30,653 nucleotides of DNA from Aphelidium insulamus (Eukaryota; Aphelidiomycota; Aphelidea; Aphelidiaceae): positions 1 to 30,653 of the forward strand of contig JAZDSV010000102.1 of the NCBI GenBank assembly GCA_036784855.1, in the 5' to 3' direction. Within the stretch, counting starts at the first letter, position 1. The number at the start of each line of letters is the position of its first letter. The notes beneath the pieces are model-generated. The model ran no database searches. It saw only the letters and a list, made by a program, of their open reading frames with translations, and was not told the DNA's origin. Positions 1-8,788 of the stretch are shown here, in pieces. The position numbers and the translations under genes were made by a program.

Positions 1-2
1 GC

Positions 3-365
3 GCCCCAGGGACGCTGATGATTGCCACAGATTCAACCGAACACCCGATTCTGGTCTACACCTTCCAAGCGCAGAAGGGCATCGTGTCGTTGCCTGACGA
101 CCTTTACTGGGGCGGAATCTCGGGACCGAAGCAGGCGAAGTTCCTCGTGTCTCGACCTGGCAAGCCGTTCAAGGTGTTGTCTGTCGAATCCGAGTCGACA
201 TCTCTGAAAGCGACGTTCAAAGCCGTTTCCGCAGACGAAGTATCGGTTGAAGTCAGCTACGACGGTAAGGCTCCGAAGGGCGATTTTCTCTCGGCGATTA
301 TCGTCAAGACTGACGACCCCAAGCAGCCCACGATCCGAGTGCCGGTGTCGGCGACGATCCAGTGA
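3..365 (+). CDS. DUF1573-like Ig-fold protein, 5' partial
   Basis: The reading frame is open to the left edge of the window, so the gene is cut; the ATG at 18 is probably internal, because the residues before it (APGTL) continue the same beta-strand pattern. The visible ~120 residues look like the C-terminal part of a DUF1573 protein: a strand ending IATDSTEHPILVYTF, then a second Ig-like unit ending VKTDDPKQPTIRVPVSATI, the usual 'x-I-x-T-N/D-D-P-x-x-P' closing strand. Such proteins are generally exported, but no signal peptide is visible because the start is missing. The stop overlaps the start of the next gene (GTGA), which implies one transcript with the multiheme cytochrome. It belongs to the left 2.1 kb that seems foreign to the rest of the contig. 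Family assignment is by pattern only. Confidence 0.6.
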   Translation, partial: APGTLMIATDSTEHPILVYTFQAQKGIVSLPDDLYWGGISGPKQAKFLVSRPGKPFKVLSVESESTSLKATFKAVSADEVSVEVSYDGKAPKGDFLSAIIVKTDDPKQPTIRVPVSATIQ

Positions 366-1618
366 AACTCTGGCCCCTCGGGTTCGCAGTCGCCGGGGTC
401 GCTATGGCCCTCCTTCCTGCGTCTCAAAGGAAGGAGGATTCATGGAGCGTCGTAATCTCCGGCGACACGCTGGGCTACCTCTCTCCTTGCGGCTGCACCT
501 ATCCAATGGCGGGCGGGATCAAGCGGCGTGCGTCGGCGGTAAATCATGCCGCTGACCGTGTGCTGTTTATCGACAGTGGGAGCCTGACCAAAGAGGTCGG
601 CAAGCAATCTGAGATGAAGGCGCAAACCATGGCGGAAGCCCTGGCCGCTTCTCATGTCGATGCCATCAATCTGACGTCGAACGACGCCGCGCTCGGTAAA
701 GGCAGTCTGCTCGACATCATTCGATTGTCGAAAGACCGTTTGGTGGCGACCCAGTGGCCCGGATCATCCGAGATTTCAGTTCCTCGATGGCGTGTGGAAG
801 GCCCCTTCTTGATAGGCGGCGTTACGACGCGCGGGGCCGCCTTGGAGCACAGCCTCGGCGTCAAGCCTTTGGGGTTGGACACCTCGGTCGAGGCACTTGT
901 GAACGAAGCGATGAGTACCGGAAAACAACCCGTGCTCATGCTCGAAGGTTCGATCGACGACGCCCGAAGACTTGCTCAGGCCTTCCCCGCTCTCGGCCTC
1001 ATCGTTTACCGAACCGTTGGCGATCCGCCTGAGACGGTCGAGCGTGAGGGCTCGACATCGCTCGTGACGCCAGGCGATCGAGGCCGGAGCATCGTCAAGC
1101 TTTCGTATGGTGACGCGGGCTTTTACGGCTATCGCGCCGAAAAGCTGGGGCCGGAGGTCGCGGACGACAAGCAAGTGTCCGCCATCTACACGGCGTATCT
1201 CAAGCGCGTCGACGCTTCCGACTTGCTTGAAAAGCTGCCGCGATCGAAGGGGGCTGCGTTCTCCGGGACCGAAAAGTGTGGCTCTTGCCACGTGAAAGAA
1301 CTGGCGACCTGGAAGAAGTCGGGACACGCTCACGCCCTCGCCACTCTGGAGAAAGAGGGGCACAGCCGAGACCCGGATTGCGTGAGCTGCCACGTCGTTG
1401 GCCTCTCGTTCGACAAGGGCTTTCGATCACGCGCCAAAACACCCCAGCTAGCGGAAGTTGGATGTGAGTCCTGCCACGGTGCCGGGCAAGCCCACAGCCT
1501 CAAACCCAAGTTCGTGAAGATGAAGAAAGTCGGAGCCGAAGCGTGTGTTTCTTGTCACACCGTCGAGAACAGCCCAAGGTTCGACTTCAAGACGTACTGG
1601 TCTCGCATCAAGCATTGA
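362..1618 (+). CDS. Tetraheme cytochrome c with UshA-like N-terminal domain
   Basis: 418 residues from a GTG start that overlaps the previous stop codon. A short hydrophobic N-terminus (about residues 3-20) suggests export. Residues ~28-270 resemble the metallophosphoesterase/UshA-like domain found in front of multiheme cytochromes: GDTLGYLSPCGCTYPMAGG, then VLFIDSGSL. The C-terminal ~115 residues hold four CxxCH heme-attachment motifs, at residues 306 (CGSCH), 340 (CVSCH), 368 (CESCH) and 395 (CVSCH), with extra His residues (GHAHA, GAGQAH) that could be distal ligands, as in cytochrome c554-type domains. Inferred role: periplasmic electron transfer. The canonical metal ligands of an active phosphoesterase are not obvious, so enzymatic activity of the front domain is doubtful. 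The domain combination is one I associate with Planctomycetota and Armatimonadota (Fimbriimonadales), not with Alphaproteobacteria. Confidence 0.75.
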   Translation: MKLWPLGFAVAGVAMALLPASQRKEDSWSVVISGDTLGYLSPCGCTYPMAGGIKRRASAVNHAADRVLFIDSGSLTKEVGKQSEMKAQTMAEALAASHVDAINLTSNDAALGKGSLLDIIRLSKDRLVATQWPGSSEISVPRWRVEGPFLIGGVTTRGAALEHSLGVKPLGLDTSVEALVNEAMSTGKQPVLMLEGSIDDARRLAQAFPALGLIVYRTVGDPPETVEREGSTSLVTPGDRGRSIVKLSYGDAGFYGYRAEKLGPEVADDKQVSAIYTAYLKRVDASDLLEKLPRSKGAAFSGTEKCGSCHVKELATWKKSGHAHALATLEKEGHSRDPDCVSCHVVGLSFDKGFRSRAKTPQLAEVGCESCHGAGQAHSLKPKFVKMKKVGAEACVSCHTVENSPRFDFKTYWSRIKH

Positions 1619-1625
1619 CACCGCA

Positions 1626-2105
1626 CTATCGGGTCTTCGTTTGAATCCAGGCAGCTAACTGCTCCAGAGCCTTCTTCTCTTGAGGCGGCGTTGGGGAGAG
1701 GCCATGGCCCATGCCATCCACCACGACCAACTTCGCTTCGACCCCCAGACTCTTCAGCTTCGCGACTGCGAGGTCGGACTGGGATTGAGGCACGAGAGGA
1801 TCGACCTTGCCCTGGATGAAGAACGCGGGAGCGCTGGTCTTATCAGCAAAGGTGACAGGGCTGGCGGCTTTGCGAGCTTCGGCGTTGCGCACCTCCTTCT
1901 CGTCGAGAAGTTGCTCGACGATTCGATAATTGTTGCCGCCGGGGGTCAGGGTCTCGTTGAGGTCGTGGATGCCGGAGATGCTTCCAACAGCCTGCACCTT
2001 GGAGGAGACGCCAGCGACGGGAGCATCTACGACGCCGAGGAACATCGAGAGGTGGCCCCCAGCGCTGATGCCCGCGGCAGCGATCTTGCCCGGATTGACC
2101 CGCGC
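1626..2105 (-). CDS. Alpha/beta hydrolase (esterase-like), N-terminus missing at a junction
   Basis: Only the C-terminal ~155 residues are recognisable. They carry a full catalytic set: nucleophile elbow GISAGG (GxSxG), acid in QGKVDPLVP, and histidine in DGMGHGL. This fits the dienelactone hydrolase/acetyl-esterase group, where AAGxSAGGHL is typical and a further ~120 residues should precede it. Upstream (plus-strand positions above ~2105) the reading frame continues to about 2210 but reads as antisense of the S9 peptidase, so homology ends at RVNPGKIAAAG. The gene is convergent with the cytochrome (7 bp apart). The long plus-strand frame that crosses this gene from 1680 is an antisense artefact in this part. 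The truncation coincides with the suspected chimeric joint. Confidence 0.65.
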   Translation of the reverse strand, partial: ARVNPGKIAAAGISAGGHLSMFLGVVDAPVAGVSSKVQAVGSISGIHDLNETLTPGGNNYRIVEQLLDEKEVRNAEARKAASPVTFADKTSAPAFFIQGKVDPLVPQSQSDLAVAKLKSLGVEAKLVVVDGMGHGLSPTPPQEKKALEQLAAWIQTKTR

Positions 2106-3815
2106 CTGTCGCCCGACGGCAAATACTTGGCCGCCGTCGCCAAGAACGAACTGCATGTGATTGATTTGGCCGCACTGACGGCGAAGCAAGTCACCACCGG
2201 CGCGACACATACGCTACATCATGGTGTCGCGGAGTTTGTGGCGCAGGAAGAAATGGATCGCCGCGAGGGATATTGGTGGTCGCCGGATAGCTCGCAGTTA
2301 GCTTACCAAGAAAACGATGAGGCAGGCGTTGAAACGCGCTTCATCGCCGACCCGCTGCACCCCGAAGCCGAACCGCAGAAGTTCTTTTATCCGCGCGCAG
2401 GCACCACCAATACAAAAGTGCGGTTAGGCGTGATTGGCCGCGATGGCGGTGACACGCGCTGGATTGATTGGGACCGCGACACCTTCCCCTACCTCGCCCG
2501 CGTGGTGTGGGATGAGAAAGCAACACCGCTGACCCTGCTGGTTCAAAACCGCGCGCAGCAAAAGGAAGTGTTACTGACCGCTGATGCCGCAACGGGCAAA
2601 ACCAAAACACTGCTGACGGAAACCGATAACGCCTGGCTGAATCTGGACGATTCTGACATTCCGAAATGGCTCGCAGATGGCAAACATTTCCTCTGGAGCA
2701 CCGAGCGCAAGGGCGCGTGGCAAGTGGAACTGCGCAATGCCGACGGTAAGTCCGTGCGGTTTGTGACGTCGCGCGACTTTACCTATCGCGGGCTTGTTTC
2801 GGTCGATGAAAAGCGCGGTGTGATTTACGTGCGGGGGACAACAGACCCGCGTGAAAATCACATTTGGGAGTTTTCGCTCACAGGCGGTGACGGCAAACAA
2901 CTCACGACTGCATCCGGCAGCCACGGCGCAGTATTCGCCAAAGATCATGCGGCCTACGTGCACAGCTATCATTTGCGCGATGGCAAGCTAGGCGCGGATA
3001 TCGTGCGCGGCGCAGTTGTTACGCCCCTGCCCGCTGTTGTAGAAACGCCGCCAGCGTTGCCCACCGTCGAGTTCGCCAAAACCGGCGCGCATAACATGGA
3101 TGCCGCGATCATCCGTCCGCGTGATTTTGCGGCAGGTAAAAAATATCCCGTCATTCTCTATGTTTACGCAGGCCCCTCGGCGAAGCGCGTGATGTCGACC
3201 TTGCGCAGTTACTTCCTCGATCAATGGATGGCCGACCAAGGCTACATTGTTTTGCGCATTGATAACCGGGGCACGCCGGGCTATGGCCGCGACTTCGAAC
3301 GTGTCATTCGCGGTAATTTCATCGACGTGGCGTTGAATGACCAAGTTGAAGGCCTACAAGCCCTCGCGAAGAAATACCCGGAACTCGATCTATCGCGCGT
3401 TGGCGTGACGGGTTGGTCATTTGGCGGATACTTCGCGGCCATGGCGACCATGCGGCGCCCGAATATTTTCAAATCCGGTGTTGCGGGCGCGCCCGTTGTG
3501 ACGTGGGAGAATTATGATACCCACTATACCGAGCGTTATCTCGGCATCCCCAGCGAAGCACCGGACGCCTACAAAGTCAGCAACGTCACATCATACGTCA
3601 ATGAACTGAAGCAGCCTCTGCTGCTGATCCATGGCCTTACTGACGACAACGTGTATGCGCAGCACACATTGCAGCTGATTGATGCGCTGTTCATGGCGGG
3701 CAAGCCCTATGAATTCATGCCCATGCTGGGCACGCACATGATCAGCGACCCCAAAGTGCGCTTGAACCAGCAAGAGCGCATTATGGAGTTCTTTGCAAAA
3801 ACGCTGAAGAATTAG
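2101..3815 (+). CDS. S9B family dipeptidyl-peptidase (DPP IV-like), N-terminus missing at a junction
   Basis: The real homology begins near RLSPDGKYLAAV (2101) and runs ~570 residues to the stop at 3815. First comes an eight-bladed-propeller-type DPP IV N-domain, including the EFVAQEEMDRREGYWWSPD segment whose Glu pair clamps the substrate N-terminus in DPP IV. Then comes the alpha/beta hydrolase domain with Ser in GWSFGG (codon 3417), Asp in HGLTDDNV (3642) and His in LGTHM (3735). Full-length bacterial relatives are ~700-760 residues with a signal peptide, so about 120-150 N-terminal residues are lost. The frame stays open back to 1680, but that stretch is antisense to the hydrolase gene and not homologous. 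Predicted to remove X-Pro/X-Ala dipeptides from peptides in the periplasm or outside. Stop codons interlock with the next, convergent gene. Confidence 0.85.
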
Positions 3816-4207
3816 CGACTAACGTTCGCGTCTCTCAACGGTTTTGTGTGGCGAGAATCTAAATACTCATCCAACGCGGTGATCTTGCCGTCTTTGACGG
3901 TGCAGATTACGGCCGCCGGCATCGCAAACTCTTCGCCGGTTGCCAGTTTGCCGCGCAGCACGTGCTCCTGCAGATAACCGCCTGGAAACGGCTGAATGCG
4001 CTTCACATCGTAATTCACATTCGCCAGCACTTTATGAATCCAGTGCACGCCGCGAATGTTGTCATCCACCGTCTGATAAATGTTATCGAAGTTGTGCCAA
4101 ATTTTGGCTTCGGGCGCATAGCATTGCCGAATAGTGTCGATGTCTTTGGCCATGATCGCGGCCACAAAGCGCTTCGCCAACGCCAGCGTGTCTTCTACTT
4201 CGCCCAT
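3812..4207 (-). CDS. SnoaL-like / NTF2-fold protein
   Basis: 131 residues from the ATG at 4207, chosen because AGGAG lies 5-6 bases upstream; an open frame continues to 4447 but has no family-like sequence. The pattern fits the SnoaL-like NTF2 superfamily: an N-terminal helix (LALAKRFVAAIMAKDIDTIRQCYAP), then EAKIWHNFDN, and the closing strands AVICTVKDGKITALDEYLDS. SnoaL-like domains bind small hydrophobic molecules and include ketosteroid isomerase-like enzymes and many proteins of unknown function. No substrate can be named here. The gene is convergent with the S9 peptidase and shares the 4-bp stop overlap TTAG. Confidence 0.75.
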   Translation of the reverse strand: MGEVEDTLALAKRFVAAIMAKDIDTIRQCYAPEAKIWHNFDNIYQTVDDNIRGVHWIHKVLANVNYDVKRIQPFPGGYLQEHVLRGKLATGEEFAMPAAVICTVKDGKITALDEYLDSRHTKPLRDANVSR

Positions 4208-4376
4208 CACACCACTCCTGTCACAAAGTCCTGTTATGCAACCGACTGGATGCTGCCATGGTCTTTCAGCCGTGTGAAGCGCCCACCAGCGGAAACGCGG
4301 CAATTTTTGATGGCGCGGGATACGCCTGGATGTGGCATGACCAGCCATCTGGGGACGAAATAACGTAGGCTTTCCG

Positions 4377-5639
4377 ATGTCAGGGACCACACTTCTCGAT
4401 AAAGACCACCGCCGCGTTGTACTGGCCAGCTTGGCGGGTACAGCCATCGAGTTCTATGACTTCTATATCTATGCCACGGCGGCATCGTTGGTGTTTGGCC
4501 CACTGTTTTTCCCGGCTGCCTCACCCTCGGCGCAACTCCTCGCGTCTTACGCCAGTTTCTCAATCGCTTTCATCGCGCGCCCCTTAGGGGCCGTTGCCTT
4601 CGGGCACTTCGGTGACCGCATTGGGCGTAAATCCACACTGGTTGTGTCGCTGCTCGTGATGGGCCTCTCAACGTTGGCCATCGCATTCCTACCCACATAC
4701 GAAATGGCCGGCTGGCTTGCGCCGCTCGCCCTTTGCATTTTGCGCTTCGGTCAGGGCTTTGGCCTTGGCGGGGAATGGGGCGGTGCAGCGCTGCTAGCTG
4801 TTGAAAACGCTCCACCCGGATGGCGCGCCCGATTTGGCATGTTCCCACAGTTGGGCGCACCGGTTGGGTTCATCTTCGCCAACGGATTGTTCCTGCTGCT
4901 CGGCCTAGTGCTCACCCAAGAAGAGTTCATCAGCTGGGGTTGGCGTCTGCCATTCCTCGCCAGCGCGTTGTTGGTGGCGATGGGTTTGTGGGTACGTTTG
5001 AAACTCACCGAAACGCCCGCCTTCGCTGCTGCGTTAAAAGAAGCCCCGCCTCCGCGTGTTCCGTTGGCTGAAGTGTTCCGCGATTTCCCACGCGAAACAT
5101 TATGCGGCGTGTTTGGCGTCGTCGCGTGCTTCGCGATCTTCTATCTCACCACCGCATTTGCACTGGGCTACGGCACCACCACGCTGGGCTATCCGCGCGA
5201 GACATTCCTGGCCGTGCAGTTGGGTGCGATTGTGTTCCTGGCCGTTGGCATTATTGCCGCCGGATACCTTTCGGATAAATATGACCCGCGCCGCGTATTG
5301 ATGTGGGGCTGCGCGGGCACGGTTGCGATTGGCTTTGTGCTCTCAGCCATGATGGGTTCTGGCTCGTTAGTGCTGATCTGGCTGTTCCTGTCGGGCGCAT
5401 TGATGTTGATGGGCTTCTGCTATGGTCCATTAGGTGCATGGCTGCCCGGCTTATTCCCCGCACGTGTGCGCTACACCGGCGCATCAGTCGCGTTCAACGC
5501 GGGCGGCATCATCGGCGGCGCTATGGCCCCGATTCTGGCGCAAGCGTTGGCCGATCAGGGCGGGCTTCCATACGTAGGCCTCTACTTAAGTAGCGCTGCC
5601 CTCATCAGCTTCGTCGCACTGTGGATGCTGCGCCGGTAA
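4377..5639 (+). CDS. MFS transporter, metabolite:H+ symporter (MHS/ShiA-ProP-KgtP type)
   Basis: 420 residues, about 12 predicted membrane helices. MHS-family hallmarks are visible: an early IEFYDFYIYATAASLVF helix, the A-type motif GHFGDRIGRKSTL in the loop after TM2 (residue ~76), RFGQGFGLGGEWGGAALLAVE in TM4, then ENAPPGWRARFGMFPQLGAP. The family (ProP, KgtP, ShiA, citrate transporters) imports organic acids, osmolytes or aromatic acids with protons. The substrate cannot be read from sequence. The start follows no strong Shine-Dalgarno sequence, but no better start exists. A secreted FMN-binding protein starts one base after its stop, so the two are almost certainly co-transcribed. Confidence 0.88.
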   Translation: MSGTTLLDKDHRRVVLASLAGTAIEFYDFYIYATAASLVFGPLFFPAASPSAQLLASYASFSIAFIARPLGAVAFGHFGDRIGRKSTLVVSLLVMGLSTLAIAFLPTYEMAGWLAPLALCILRFGQGFGLGGEWGGAALLAVENAPPGWRARFGMFPQLGAPVGFIFANGLFLLLGLVLTQEEFISWGWRLPFLASALLVAMGLWVRLKLTETPAFAAALKEAPPPRVPLAEVFRDFPRETLCGVFGVVACFAIFYLTTAFALGYGTTTLGYPRETFLAVQLGAIVFLAVGIIAAGYLSDKYDPRRVLMWGCAGTVAIGFVLSAMMGSGSLVLIWLFLSGALMLMGFCYGPLGAWLPGLFPARVRYTGASVAFNAGGIIGGAMAPILAQALADQGGLPYVGLYLSSAALISFVALWMLRR

Positions 5640-5640
5640 A

Positions 5641-6159
5641 ATGCGCTCGCAGCTTTTCTTGGTACCAGCCGCACTTGTGTTCGCGGCCCCCGCCGCGGGG
5701 CACGACTACCTCACGCTGCAACAAGCCCAAGCGCAGTTTTTCCCCGGCGAGAAACTGAAGAAACAAACCATCAAGCTGAACGACACCCAAGTTGCCAACA
5801 TTATGAAAATGTCCGGCATTGGGGTGTACAGGCGTGAAGTAAATTCGTGGCGCGCCAAGAACGGCGATATCATGGTTCTTGATCAAGTGCTGGGCCGCCA
5901 AGACGTCATCACCTACGTTGTGGTGTTTGATTCGAGTGGCACAGTGAAAGCCGTAGAAGTGCTGGTGTGCGAGTCCGGCTACGAAGGTGTGCGTGCGCAA
6001 ACATGGTTGGCGCAATTCATCGGCAAAACGCCCGAGACGATGAAGAACCTCGTCAGTCCATCCATCATCTCAGGCACAACGCTGTCCTGCGTGAACATCG
6101 CCGAAGGTGTAATGCGTTTAATCGCGACTTACAAAATCGCGCTGAACCCTACTCTTTAA
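5641..6159 (+). CDS. Secreted FMN-binding-domain protein (NqrC/RnfG-like flavoprotein)
   Basis: 172 residues. A short signal peptide or anchor occupies residues ~1-20 (LFLVPAALVFAAPAAG). The rest resembles a minimal FMN_bind domain: a central sheet (TYVVVFDSSGTVKAVEVL) and a C-terminal SIISGTTLSCVNIAEGVMRL matching the S-G-A-T-x-S signature, where the Thr (T147 here) is joined to FMN by a phosphodiester bond in NqrC/RnfG, a modification made by ApbE. This segment has T in place of the usual A (SGTT). It starts 1 bp after the MFS gene. No ApbE gene is in the window. Inferred role: periplasmic one-electron carrier or redox regulator. The family call rests on this motif and fold pattern. The gene overlaps the convergent DUF2252 gene by 11 bp. 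Confidence 0.62.
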   Translation: MRSQLFLVPAALVFAAPAAGHDYLTLQQAQAQFFPGEKLKKQTIKLNDTQVANIMKMSGIGVYRREVNSWRAKNGDIMVLDQVLGRQDVITYVVVFDSSGTVKAVEVLVCESGYEGVRAQTWLAQFIGKTPETMKNLVSPSIISGTTLSCVNIAEGVMRLIATYKIALNPTL

Positions 6160-7222
6160 ACGTACGTTTCCATTGCGACCAATCGTCCATCATGGCGTCA
6201 GCCATGTCGCCTGCCGCACGGCGCAGCCAGCCCTTTTTCAATTGGCCGAGGTGACGTTGAACGTGGCGCTGTGACGCACTGCCCAAGTGCACGTTGGCGG
6301 TTTCACGCCCCATCGCTTCCAGGAAATAACTTTCATCGCTGGACTTCGGCAGCATATCCAAATCAATCACCGAGCAGCGCGGCCCTAAGCGACGGATCAA
6401 CCAACTGCCTACGAGGCGCATATACGGGTCGTGGCTGCGGATCGCATCCTGATTGACTTTCCCGCACAACAGTTTGCGCTGAACGCGCCCCGTTGCAAAA
6501 CCATAGGCCGACGGCACCATGGCTTTGGCTTCACGGGCAACAATTGACCCTTCTAACGTTGCGAGCGCCACATAACGCGGGCGGCCAAGGCTTCCCGCCC
6601 CGGCGCTACGATGGATGAAGCGAATGTCTTCAGCGCCGTCGGGCAACTGCGCCTTCAGCAACCGGCGCACCGACCACGGCGGCGTGACGGTTTTGAATTT
6701 CTGAATCTTGTCCCAATATTTCACCGGATCGCGTTCGGTGGTGAGTGCGGCTGCCCGCAACAACAAATGATTTTCTTCCAAAACGAATGGATGACCCTTC
6801 GTTTTCATCTGCTGTTCGTAGCCGCGCAAAATAGCGGCGCACGCAACATCAGGGGACGATCTTAGTTTGCGTTCTTTGCGCGCCATAATCGCGCTGGTAG
6901 CCAGGCGTACCAAATCCATGGTGTAGGGCATCGACGCGGCTTCATCGAAATCGTTCACGCCCCAAGCCAAGCGCCCCTCGATATCGCGCCACGTGCCGAA
7001 ATTCTCGACATGCAGATCACCCACCGCCAACACTTTGGGGGCGTCAGCTAAGTGCGCACAAACGGCGTGCCACGTGGGCGCCCACCAATAGAACGTTGCG
7101 CGCATGAAGCTGAACGAAGACGCCGCCATTTTGCGGTGCTTCTGGGCTAAATCCGCTTCGACAACTTTGACCTGCCCCCGCAACCAATTTTCATAGTGCT
7201 CGGTGGCGTCAAAGAATGTCAT
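6149..7222 (-). CDS. DUF2252 family protein
   Basis: 357 residues. Matches DUF2252 by its kinase-like core: MRATFYWW near the N-terminus, VLAVGDLHVENFGTW (a catalytic-loop-like HxEN), GVNDFDEA (DFD-like metal site) and MDLVRLATSA. DUF2252 proteins belong to the protein-kinase-like/aminoglycoside-phosphotransferase fold by published fold analysis, but no biochemical role is established. At ~360 residues it is shorter than the ~430-residue versions common in actinobacteria. It lies 6 bp downstream of sthA on the same strand, so the two are probably co-transcribed. The 3' end overlaps the FMN-binding gene by 11 bp. Confidence 0.82.
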   Translation of the reverse strand: MTFFDATEHYENWLRGQVKVVEADLAQKHRKMAASSFSFMRATFYWWAPTWHAVCAHLADAPKVLAVGDLHVENFGTWRDIEGRLAWGVNDFDEAASMPYTMDLVRLATSAIMARKERKLRSSPDVACAAILRGYEQQMKTKGHPFVLEENHLLLRAAALTTERDPVKYWDKIQKFKTVTPPWSVRRLLKAQLPDGAEDIRFIHRSAGAGSLGRPRYVALATLEGSIVAREAKAMVPSAYGFATGRVQRKLLCGKVNQDAIRSHDPYMRLVGSWLIRRLGPRCSVIDLDMLPKSSDESYFLEAMGRETANVHLGSASQRHVQRHLGQLKKGWLRRAAGDMADAMMDDWSQWKRTFKE

Positions 7223-7228
7223 TGGGGT

Positions 7229-8638
7229 TTATCCTAAGCGGTTGATGCCGTCGAAAGCGGCCGTTTTGTAGCACTCGGCCAGGGTTGGGTAGTTGAACAC
7301 CGTGTTCACGAAGTAATCGATGGTGCCGTTGTGCGCCAGCACGGCTTGGCCAATGTGAATGAGCTCGCTGGCTCCTTCACCAATGATGTGCACGCCCAAA
7401 AGTTCCCGCGTTTCGATATTAAACAGCAGTTTCAACAGGCCGGTGTTGTCACCGATGATCTGGCCGCGCGCAATTTCGCGGTAGCTGGCTTTGCCCACTT
7501 CGTAAGGCACGCCGTCGCGCGTCAGTTCTTCTTCGGTCAACCCAACCGTGGAAATTTCTGGGATCGTATAAATACCGTACGGGAACAGCGACGGCACGCT
7601 TTCGGCCTTCAGATCGAAAGCATGACACGCGGCCAAGCGGCCCTGCTCCATCGACGTCGAGGCCAAGCTCGGGAACCCGATCACGTCGCCCACCGCATAG
7701 ATATGCGGCTGCGAAGATTGATAACTGCTGTTCACAGTCACGCGGCCACGGTCGTCGATCTTCACGCCGGCCGCGTCCAAATTCAGCGTCTCGGTGGCAC
7801 CAGCGCGGCCAATCGAATACAGGGCCTTTTCAGTGACAATCTGCTTACCGCTAGCAAGCGTAATGCGCACCTTCTCGCCCTTGTCGTCGGTCGTGAGGTC
7901 GAGCGCCTTCACTTCCTCGCCCAAGCGCAAGGTGGCGCGGTTTTGTTGCAGGTGATGCGCCAAGTTGTCGGTGATCTCGCGATCAATGAACGGCAGCAAT
8001 TGGTTACGCTTGTCGATGATGGTTACGCGCACGCCAAGGGCCGCAAAAATCGTTGCGTACTCAATGCCGATCACGCCAGCGCCCACCACCGCCAATGTGC
8101 GCGGCAGGTTTTCCAGCGTCAGAATGTCATCGCTGATGAAAATTTTCTGGCCGTCGAAGGGAATGTTTTTGTCGCGTGCAGCACTGGTACCGGTCGCGAT
8201 CACAAAATTGGCTGCGGTGACTTTGCTTTGGCCGCGCCCGCCGCGCCCTGCGTCTTCAATAGCGACCGTATGATCGTCAATGAAGCTTGCATCGCCCGTA
8301 ATGAGTTCGATGCGGTTGCGTTGGAGCTGGTGCAACGTCACATCCACTTCGTGACGGATGACATGGCCCGTGCGGAACAGCAGGTCCGGCATGGTGATGT
8401 TCTGTTTCACCTGGTACGAGGCGCCGTAAATGCCGCGCTCGCGATAACCAGACAAATGCAGCGCTGCTTCGCGCAGTGTCTTTGAGGGGATCGTCCCGGT
8501 GTTGATGCAAATACCGCCAACGACGGCTTTGCGCTCCACGAGCAAGGTTTTCTTGCCAAGCTTCGAGGCCTGAATAGCCGCGCGTTGCCCGCCCGGCCCA
8601 GAGCCGATCACCACCAAGTCATAGTCGTAGGCTGTCAT
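7229..8638 (-). CDS. sthA: Soluble pyridine nucleotide transhydrogenase (Si-specific NAD(P)+ transhydrogenase)
   Basis: 469 residues from the ATG at 8638 (MTAYDYDLVV); the frame extends to 8701 but those residues precede the normal FAD-binding N-terminus. FAD fingerprint IGSGPGG (residues 11-17) is followed by GGICINTGTIPSKTLREA at ~41: only one of the two redox cysteines of the lipoamide dehydrogenase family is kept (C44), and the second is Thr, the mark of SthA. The NAD(P)-binding Rossmann is AVVGAGVIGIEYATIFAALG, and the C-terminal dimer domain ends near NTVFNYPTLAECYKTAAFDG. The enzyme re-equilibrates NADPH and NAD+ in the cytosol. DUF2252 follows 6 bp downstream. Confidence 0.93.
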   Translation of the reverse strand: MTAYDYDLVVIGSGPGGQRAAIQASKLGKKTLLVERKAVVGGICINTGTIPSKTLREAALHLSGYRERGIYGASYQVKQNITMPDLLFRTGHVIRHEVDVTLHQLQRNRIELITGDASFIDDHTVAIEDAGRGGRGQSKVTAANFVIATGTSAARDKNIPFDGQKIFISDDILTLENLPRTLAVVGAGVIGIEYATIFAALGVRVTIIDKRNQLLPFIDREITDNLAHHLQQNRATLRLGEEVKALDLTTDDKGEKVRITLASGKQIVTEKALYSIGRAGATETLNLDAAGVKIDDRGRVTVNSSYQSSQPHIYAVGDVIGFPSLASTSMEQGRLAACHAFDLKAESVPSLFPYGIYTIPEISTVGLTEEELTRDGVPYEVGKASYREIARGQIIGDNTGLLKLLFNIETRELLGVHIIGEGASELIHIGQAVLAHNGTIDYFVNTVFNYPTLAECYKTAAFDGINRLG

Positions 8639-8788
8639 GGTCCGTAAATCCCCACTCAACTGCAGGCCCCACAGTAACGAGCAGCCCTGCGCCATTGCCA
8701 TCTCTTCGTGGCATTTAACCCTGGTTTTTAGGGTTCAAACCCTAAAAGAACGTTTGGATTTCCAGGGGTTGGGCCGAAGGCTCGGAAC

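Noticed and set aside
1680-2100. N-terminal ~140 residues of the open frame 1680-3815
   Set aside because: Antisense to the alpha/beta hydrolase, with no resemblance to an S9 peptidase N-terminus or signal peptide; the frame is open only by chance across the junction.
7331-8485. Long plus-strand frame opposite sthA (384 codons)
   Set aside because: Composition is a His/Arg/Gln-rich shadow of a clear SthA gene; no family-like sequence.
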